Source: Akkermansiaceae bacterium
Lineage (GTDB): Bacteria > Verrucomicrobiota > Verrucomicrobiia > Verrucomicrobiales > Akkermansiaceae
DNA: 5,229 nt
Reading direction: 5' to 3'
Assembly: GCA_025457805.1 (NCBI GenBank)
Contig: JALOTR010000268.1
Span: 1 to 5,229 of the forward strand
In this document: piece by piece, positions 1 through 5,229 of the stretch
Layout of the letters: each line of letters starts with the position of its first letter
Position numbering within the stretch: the first letter of the stretch is position 1
Position numbers and translations under genes: made by a program
The notes under the pieces: model-generated
Databases searched by the model: none
The model's input: the letters and a program-made list of their open reading frames with translations, nothing else
Told to the model about the DNA's origin: nothing

Positions 1-50
1 CAACCGAGCGGCCCTCCCACAAAAACTGTCACCCCTTTTCACACGGGACC

Positions 51-79
51 TGGCTGCAAAAAGGGGGAAAATGCAGCCA
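51..79. repeat. 8-bp perfect inverted repeat with mirror-symmetric purine loop
   Basis: TGGCTGCA (51-58) is the exact reverse complement of TGCAGCCA (72-79). The 13-base spacer, AAAAGGGGGAAAA, is a mirror-symmetric all-purine run. As RNA from either strand it would form an 8-bp stem. A related shorter palindrome, CTGCA-AAA-TGCAG, lies at 362-374, and the 11-mer AAAATGCAGCC is shared at 68-78 and 366-376. No T-tract follows the stem on either strand, so it is not a standard terminator. Role unknown. Confidence 0.5.
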
Positions 80-361
80 ACCATTATATATATAGTTTGG
101 CGTTTGGCACAAAAGACATGAATGCACATTCGTGATAGATGCACTCACTAGGACAAGTTATCGCCAACTTTCACCACAAAGAAGGAATCCTTTCCTCAGA
201 AGTTTTTTTAAAGGCCTCTCGTCCGGGGTCATTTTCCACACGTACTCATATGTATATATAGTGCTTCCACGCGTGAGAGAAACTTATCCACCGCCTGTTT
301 TCATCGTGTTTTCATCCCTGTAAAAGATCTGCAAGAAAAAAGATGAGAGTTGGGGCTCTAT

Positions 362-376
362 CTGCAAAATGCAGCC
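362..376. repeat. Short palindrome sharing an 11-mer with 68-78
   Basis: CTGCA (362-366) pairs with TGCAG (370-374) across three A residues. The 11-mer AAAATGCAGCC at 366-376 repeats exactly the one at 68-78, which is also half of a palindrome. The pair could be two copies of a short protein-binding site or of a small stem-loop, but both lie in AT-rich non-coding DNA where chance matches are easy. Confidence 0.3.
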
Positions 377-469
377 TGAAACCGCTGAATGAAGGTATAC
401 TCGCATGGCGGAAGAATACTCTGCTCCAGTGACTTCCGAGGATTCGTCGAGATAGCACGCACCAAGGAA

Positions 470-488
470 GGGCGATATCGGATCGCCC
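470..488 (-). repeat. 7-bp perfect GC-rich stem-loop downstream of the oxidoreductase gene
   Basis: GGGCGAT (470-476) and ATCGCCC (482-488) are exact reverse complements around a 5-base loop. Read on the minus strand, the stem is followed by TTCCTT, a weak pyrimidine tract. It lies about 20 bases beyond the stronger terminator candidate at 510-569, so it could be a back-up terminator or a 3'-end stabilising hairpin of the same transcript. Confidence 0.4.
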
Positions 489-509
489 ACCGTGGTTGGA
501 AGGCTCATG

Positions 510-569
510 AAAAAAGCGAAGCTCTCTTCAATGCCGCGTCCTAGCGCTCCTGCGGAGCTCGATCTTCGC
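510..569 (-). terminator. Candidate intrinsic terminator of the minus-strand operon
   Basis: On the minus strand the segment starts 33 bases after the stop codon of the Gfo/Idh/MocA gene. It has a 6-bp outer helix (GCGAAG, 569-564, with CTTCGC, 521-516) followed directly by six T residues (515-510). Inside lies a 5-bp hairpin, GCTCC-TGC-GGAGC on the plus strand (546-558). A tighter alternative just before the T-run is GAAG-AGAG-CTTC. The T-tract straight after a helix and the position just past the last gene support termination here. The long interior of the outer helix weakens the call. Confidence 0.45.
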
Positions 570-601
570 CGCTGACGGATCAAACGGGAAGATCCACAAC
601 C

Positions 602-1891
<1,290 letters not shown>

Positions 1892-1965
1892 GAGGGTGGG
1901 TTGAGAATGGGAATTTCCATACTGCGGCGCAAGGGTCCTTTTTGCACTCCGGGGGGTGTTTTCGC

Positions 1966-1980
1966 GTCGGATTTCCCGAC
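1966..1980. repeat. Small stem-loop in the gap between polyferredoxin and oxidoreductase genes
   Basis: GTCGG (1966-1970) and CCGAC (1976-1980) are exact complements around a 5-base loop. It lies in the 139-base gap (1892-2030) between two minus-strand genes, about 50 bases past the upstream stop. No T-tract follows on the minus strand, so it does not look like an intrinsic terminator. I see no convincing promoter in the gap; the rest includes a C6 run and an A5 run on the minus strand. Whether the oxidoreductase gene has its own promoter stays open. Confidence 0.3.
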
Positions 1981-2030
1981 ATCGGAACCAATCGCTCTGC
2001 ACTGGCGGGAAAAGTTCACTGCATCGCTTG

Positions 2031-3626
2031 TTAGAAGGGAAACTCCTCTTCCATTTCCCTCACGGTGTTTTCCTTGCCGATGGGCACAGGTTTCGCGCGC
2101 TGATGGACCCGGAGGCCATTGACGACGATCGCCTTGTGCGGGCGCACCGGGCAGATGAATTCGCAGCCTCCACAGCCGATGCACAGATCGGCATCCACTT
2201 CCGGGATGGTAAGGCCATTTTTCCAAGGAACCATGTGCACGGCTTGAGTCGGGCAATGTTCGGAACAGGCACCACACGATGTGCCCTCCGTCTTGACCAC
2301 ACAGCGGCCGCGGAAAAACTCCGCCACGCCGCTGCGCACGGTTTTCCTTTCCTCCACGCTGATGGGCTGGATGGCTCCGGTCGGGCAGATCTGTGAGCAG
2401 TTCGAGCAGTTATAGGAACAGAAAGAGATATCAAAATCCTGGAAGGGTTGCAGGAAACCCGCGAGCCCGTGCTGGGTGATCGAAGGTCGCAACACCTGAT
2501 CCGGGCAATGGACCACGCATAACTGGCATGCGGTGCAATGACTTTGGAAATGAGCCAGCGATCTGGCTCCCGGCGGCAGGACGGCTTGTTTGTTCGATTG
2601 ATTCAATCCACCCCGGCAGCCCTGACCGTGACCGCCGCCTTTTCCTGCACCCTTGCCATGACCGCCTTCTGCGAGACTCACGGTGGGAATGATCACTGCG
2701 GATGCCAGAAACAATCGCCGATTCACCGAGGGCAAGGCAGGTTGTGTGATCACGGTTGGGGCAGCAGGATCCGCAGCGCGTGCTTTCCTGCCCCAGGATT
2801 TTACCATCGAAATGCCATGTTTCCGGCAGCTCGTCACGCAGTCCAAACACATCACGCAACGCGAGTGATCGATGCGATGTTCTTTGAAATCGATGCACTG
2901 GGCAGGGCAAACCCGTTCGCACATCGAACAACCCACGCAGGCGGATTCCGCGATGTGGAGGCGGAACAAGGCATGCTTTGAGAAAAATCCCAGCACGGCA
3001 CCCACCGGGCAGGCCGTATTGCACCACAAGCGGCCGCGCCGGATGGCAACCAGGACGATCAGCACCAACAAACCCAGTCCCACCCCGGTCATGATCCACG
3101 AGACGGGCGAGACATCCACCGGTTGGATCCAATGGGTGGCGGCGATGCCATGGTTTGTCCATCCCATGAGCGGCCTCAGGGTGGGAGATATCATTTTCCC
3201 GAACAAACTATAAGGATCCAGAAATGCCAGTGGCATCGCAGTGCCGATGATGAGTCCGACCGTTGCCGCCATCACCACGCCAGCCCGCAGCCACGGGCGG
3301 CCTTTCTGATAGGGCAGCTTGCGATTCCGCCCGCTGCGCTTTGCCAGCCGGGCGCTCAAATCCATCAAGACTCCCAGCGGACACAACATCGCACAATACA
3401 CCCGGCCAAACAGCAAGGTCAGCAGAAGCACCGCCACACAGCCGCCCGCCACCCAACCCGCGCCCTGCATCAAGGCCAGCAACGATGGGGTGAACTGGGC
3501 CCACAAGGCCATCCTCGCCACCGGTGCGGACAGCCATTGGCCGACATCGGCGAAGGCCAGCGTGCAGGAAATCAGCACCAGCGTCCCCACCCACAGCCTG
3601 ATCCGCCGATAAGTTATGGCATTCAT
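2031..3626 (-). CDS. NapH-NapG-type fusion: membrane polyferredoxin with six [4Fe-4S] binding motifs
   Basis: A 531-residue membrane iron-sulfur protein. The N-terminal half resembles NapH/MauN: hydrophobic segments near 11-26, 57-76, 115-135 and 177-195, two CxxxCP motifs after helices (C78/C82 and C202/C206), then a two-cluster ferredoxin domain (C230-C240 and C257-C267). A second twin-arginine motif (NRRLFL, 302-307) with a short hydrophobic run follows, then a Gly/His-rich linker (321-340). The C-terminal half resembles NapG/MauM with four motifs: C364/367/370/374, C403/407/410/414, C442/451/454/458 and C482/485/488/492. The irregular spacing of the second and third is typical of NapG. 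NapH and NapG are normally separate proteins passing electrons from quinol toward periplasmic reductases; here both parts sit in one chain. No nitrate reductase gene is in view, so the partner is probably another enzyme. The start lies 6 bases after the DUF362 stop with only a weak ribosome site, suggesting translational coupling. Exact function is unknown. Confidence 0.88.
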   Translation of the reverse strand: MNAITYRRIRLWVGTLVLISCTLAFADVGQWLSAPVARMALWAQFTPSLLALMQGAGWVAGGCVAVLLLTLLFGRVYCAMLCPLGVLMDLSARLAKRSGRNRKLPYQKGRPWLRAGVVMAATVGLIIGTAMPLAFLDPYSLFGKMISPTLRPLMGWTNHGIAATHWIQPVDVSPVSWIMTGVGLGLLVLIVLVAIRRGRLWCNTACPVGAVLGFFSKHALFRLHIAESACVGCSMCERVCPAQCIDFKEHRIDHSRCVMCLDCVTSCRKHGISMVKSWGRKARAADPAAPTVITQPALPSVNRRLFLASAVIIPTVSLAEGGHGKGAGKGGGHGQGCRGGLNQSNKQAVLPPGARSLAHFQSHCTACQLCVVHCPDQVLRPSITQHGLAGFLQPFQDFDISFCSYNCSNCSQICPTGAIQPISVEERKTVRSGVAEFFRGRCVVKTEGTSCGACSEHCPTQAVHMVPWKNGLTIPEVDADLCIGCGGCEFICPVRPHKAIVVNGLRVHQRAKPVPIGKENTVREMEEEFPF

Positions 3627-3632
3627 GGGAAC

Positions 3633-4553
3633 TCAGGTTTCCAGCGTGATCCGCTTGATTTTCACCTTCGTCAAATCCGCCTGACCACCGCCCATTTCCC
3701 CGGCCATGCGGACAAATCCGAGATCCTGAGGTTTCATTCCATATAACTTCGCCGCAGCGGCATCGAGTGTCACCATGTCGGTGCCAAGCAGTTGATATTT
3801 GGCCAATTCGCCATCTTCTTCAGCCCTGCCCTGGGGACCATTCTTGCGCAGGATGCGGTAGGCATCGATGATGTTGAGATCAGGCTTTCTTGGAGCGAAA
3901 CAAAGATCGGCAATGCATTGATCCAGCCCCTGATTGTGGAAAAAGCGCCTGTCCCATACCACGCCCATGAGGTTCTTCATGCAGAGTGAAAGTTTGGCTC
4001 CACCATGATGTTTGAGCACCGGCACATTGATGAAGACATCGGCATCCAGCATCGCCTTGTGGATGAGCGCTTTCTTCAGGATCTTCGCCTTCGGCAATTC
4101 CACCTCGCGGTAGTGGTCCTCCAGATTCGCCGGAGCCATTTTGCCACCTGCATCCGTCACGGCCTTGGCAATGCCGCTGGTCTTGTAAGAACGTTCCCAG
4201 TTGTGGCAAGTGTGATCAAATGCAGTCACCTTGTCGGCCCCCGCAGCAAAACAGTGTTTCACGATCGCGGCCACCAAGTCCGGGTTGGTATTGGCCGGAA
4301 CTTCCGGCGGTTGATCCCATGCGATGTTGGGTTTGATCACCACATGCTGACCCTTTTTCACAAAGGCCTTCATCCCGCCCAGCACAGCGATTCCAGCTTC
4401 AAACATCACCACCGGTCCGCCATTCCGCACGGCAACGATGTCCCATGGCCCATCCTCATTCGCTTCCGCTGCCGCAAACAGCGGATTCTGCCAGGAAATG
4501 GCGACCGCAGTGGCAGTCGCACCCTCGATGAAACGACGGCGATTGAGTTGCAT
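3633..4553 (-). CDS. Tat-exported DUF362 domain protein
   Basis: A 306-residue protein with a Tat signal (NRRRF at 4-8, hydrophobic run to about residue 28 ending FAAA), so export to the periplasm is likely. The rest matches the DUF362 pattern: VVIKPN (71-76) followed by a proline- and threonine-containing segment and NPDLVAAIV (90-98), the DHTC stretch (113-116), DVFINVPVLKHH (172-183) leading into MKNLMG (192-197), and PDLNIIDAYRIL (224-235) before a GPQG turn (239-242). Many DUF362 proteins carry a ferredoxin domain in the same chain. This one has no CxxCxxC motif, but the next gene, 6 bases away, encodes a six-cluster polyferredoxin that could supply the electrons. The biochemical reaction of the family is not settled, so I give none. 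The ATG is preceded by a good ribosome site (GGAGG, 7-base spacing) that lies within a predicted hairpin. Confidence 0.88.
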   Translation of the reverse strand: MQLNRRRFIEGATATAVAISWQNPLFAAAEANEDGPWDIVAVRNGGPVVMFEAGIAVLGGMKAFVKKGQHVVIKPNIAWDQPPEVPANTNPDLVAAIVKHCFAAGADKVTAFDHTCHNWERSYKTSGIAKAVTDAGGKMAPANLEDHYREVELPKAKILKKALIHKAMLDADVFINVPVLKHHGGAKLSLCMKNLMGVVWDRRFFHNQGLDQCIADLCFAPRKPDLNIIDAYRILRKNGPQGRAEEDGELAKYQLLGTDMVTLDAAAAKLYGMKPQDLGFVRMAGEMGGGQADLTKVKIKRITLET

Positions 4554-4560
4554 GATGGTT

Positions 4561-4565
4561 CCTCC
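4561..4565 (-). promoter_or_regulatory. Shine-Dalgarno sequence of the DUF362 gene
   Basis: On the minus strand GGAGG lies 7 bases before the ATG at 4553. This is a near-ideal position and fixes the start of the DUF362 gene. It is the only strong ribosome site I see among the complete genes of the window. It is also the 3' arm of the hairpin at 4561-4596. Confidence 0.75.
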
Positions 4566-4596
4566 ACGTGGGTTGATCCACCGTTGACGCTAGAGG
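4561..4596 (-). promoter_or_regulatory. Hairpin that would sequester the DUF362 ribosome binding site
   Basis: On the minus strand CCTCTAGCGT (4596-4587) can pair with ACGTGGAGG (4569-4561): nine base pairs with one G-U pair and one bulged G, closing a 17-base loop. The 3' arm contains the whole GGAGG ribosome site, so the fold would block translation. A weaker competing pairing exists between the CCTC of the 5' arm and GAGG at 4618-4615, which could free the ribosome site. This is the layout of a translational switch, but I do not recognise a known riboswitch class, and pairing was judged by eye only. Confidence 0.4.
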
Positions 4597-4673
4597 CCTG
4601 TCTGCCACCTGCAACCTCATCGGCGGAAACGCGCTTCCTATGCAAAGATATGCGGACCTGCTCCGAGCGAGGG

Positions 4674-4740
4674 TTCCCCCGCACCGCGGTGTCATGAGCA
4701 CTTCCACAGAAGGATTCCGGGGGCTCCGCGGTGCGGGGAA
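4674..4740. repeat. Long GC-rich inverted repeat between the VWA and DUF362 genes
   Basis: The left arm (4674-4689) and right arm (4726-4740) pair over 15 bases with one extra C in the left arm; the core is CCGCACCGCGG against CCGCGGTGCGG. The 36-base interior holds a small CTTC-CACA-GAAG hairpin. It starts about 15 bases past the VWA stop codon. No T-tract follows on either strand, so it is not a standard intrinsic terminator. It could be a 3'-end stabilising structure, a dispersed intergenic repeat of the REP kind, or the upstream part of a structured leader for the DUF362 gene. Confidence 0.6.
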
Positions 4741-4754
4741 AAAGTGTCGGAAAC

Positions 4755-5229
4755 TCAGCGATCCCTGCCTTCTTCCTCTTCGCGCAGTGATTCCATCGGG
4801 GCCTCCAAGTCATGCAGGGCCGCCGCATCCGCGATGCCTTGTTTCATGCGGCGGATGGCTTTCATCTTGCGGTTGATCGCCTCGTTGACCGCGCCGTAGG
4901 AATTCGAGTCCATGGCAAAGTTGGAAGAATCCGCCGCGTGGATGTTCATGCGACCCGCCGTGGCGATGGCGTCCTGATTGGCTCCCAGAAACAAAAACTT
5001 CCAGGCATAAGTCTCCGTCTGGTGGCGGATGCGCCGCGAAATGTCCTGCCACGTGTATTGATGAGAGGCGTTCTCCATGCCGTCGGTGAGAATGGCCACG
5101 ATCACCTGGCCCGGGCGCTCCGCTTCCGGCAGCGCGGCGAGTTTTTTTCCGAGCGAATCAATGGTGATCCCGATAGCATCCAGCAAAGCCGTGCTGCCGC
5201 GCGGGACATAAGTGCCGGTATCCAACTCC
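4755..5229 (-). CDS. VWA (von Willebrand factor A) domain protein, C-terminal part
   Basis: The frame is open to the window edge, so the start and N-terminal part are missing; the leftmost possible start, a TTG at 5225, is more likely an internal leucine. About 157 residues are visible. They contain YVPRGSTALLDAIG, with the threonine of the metal-ion-dependent adhesion site, and VIVAILTDGMENAS, the central strand with the conserved aspartate-glycine pair. WKFLFLGANQDAI and a charged, Arg/Lys- and Glu-rich tail ending EEEGRDR follow. The DxSxS first part of the metal site must lie outside the window. No signal or membrane segment is visible. Such stand-alone VWA proteins bind partners through a divalent metal; the partner is unknown. 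The gene ends 201 bases before the DUF362 start, separated by a large inverted repeat, so shared function with the downstream pair is not implied. Confidence 0.85.
   Translation of the reverse strand, partial: ELDTGTYVPRGSTALLDAIGITIDSLGKKLAALPEAERPGQVIVAILTDGMENASHQYTWQDISRRIRHQTETYAWKFLFLGANQDAIATAGRMNIHAADSSNFAMDSNSYGAVNEAINRKMKAIRRMKQGIADAAALHDLEAPMESLREEEEGRDR

Larger units (their letters stand above)
1..509. other. Intergenic region without a supported gene, AT-richer than the rest
   Basis: I see no convincing gene here. Bases 61-360 have about 43% GC by hand count (128 of 300), against about 72% in the first 60 bases of the neighbouring gene (601-660), so the composition shifts sharply. 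Two open frames exist (about 132-323 plus and 284-583 minus). Neither has a ribosome binding site, the second starts at TTG, and neither product resembles a family I know. The stretch holds short TA runs (85-95 and 253-261) and several small palindromes listed separately. It may be a long spacer, a decayed gene or an untranslated region; the sequence does not decide between these. Confidence 0.6.

Noticed and set aside
105..120. TGGCAC at 105-110 as a sigma-54 promoter
   Set aside because: The -12 element with GC at the right distance is missing (bases 116-120 read ACATG).
132..323. 63-residue plus-strand open frame
   Set aside because: No start signal or ribosome site, and its composition looks like translated non-coding DNA.
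284..583. 99-residue minus-strand open frame just downstream of the oxidoreductase gene
   Set aside because: It begins at TTG without a ribosome site, overlaps the terminator candidate at 510-569, runs into low-GC DNA and has no recognisable family features.
1892..2002. N-terminal extension of the oxidoreductase to a GTG at 2002
   Set aside because: It would place 45 residues ahead of the twin-arginine motif, which normally sits near the start; the ATG at 1891 gives a standard Tat signal.
4005..4697. 230-residue plus-strand open frame opposite the DUF362 gene and its leader
   Set aside because: Antisense shadow of a well-supported DUF362 gene and of structured non-coding DNA; no family resemblance.
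4406..4828. Minus-strand open frames of 140 and 83 residues crossing the DUF362 leader
   Set aside because: They overlap both the VWA and DUF362 genes in other frames and run through strong inverted repeats; the products look like no known protein.

Overview
The window looks like part of a chromosome from a GC-rich Gram-negative bacterium, most likely of the Planctomycetes-Verrucomicrobia group (Verrucomicrobiae is my best guess). This rests on the types of genes present: an exported Gfo/Idh/MocA oxidoreductase with a twin-arginine leader, a Tat-leader DUF362 protein, a NapH/NapG-type polyferredoxin and a von Willebrand factor A (VWA) protein. The taxonomic call is inference; there is no rRNA or marker gene.

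All four supported genes lie on the minus strand, so the window reads right to left. At the right edge (4755-5229) is the C-terminal part of a VWA-domain protein whose start lies outside the window. A roughly 200-nt leader follows (4554-4754). It holds a large GC-rich inverted repeat and, next to the start codon, a hairpin that would bury the Shine-Dalgarno sequence. Then come a DUF362 protein with a Tat signal (3633-4553) and, only 6 nt later, a 531-residue membrane polyferredoxin (2031-3626). The latter looks like NapH joined to NapG, with enough cysteines for six [4Fe-4S] clusters. After a 139-nt gap comes a Tat-exported Gfo/Idh/MocA oxidoreductase (602-1891), followed by a plausible intrinsic terminator (510-569). 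The leftmost ~500 bases hold no convincing gene. Bases 61-360 are about 43% GC by hand count, far below the genes, and the stretch carries several short palindromes.

Taken together, the DUF362 gene and the polyferredoxin form a tight two-gene unit. The polyferredoxin could carry electrons from the quinone pool or cytoplasm across the inner membrane to its exported C-terminal half, and the DUF362 protein is the natural candidate partner on the periplasmic side. Its substrate cannot be read from the sequence. The Gfo/Idh/MocA gene may belong to the same transcript or be independent. The most interesting items are the NapH-NapG fusion with an internal twin-arginine motif, its pairing with DUF362, and the structured leader in front of the pair.
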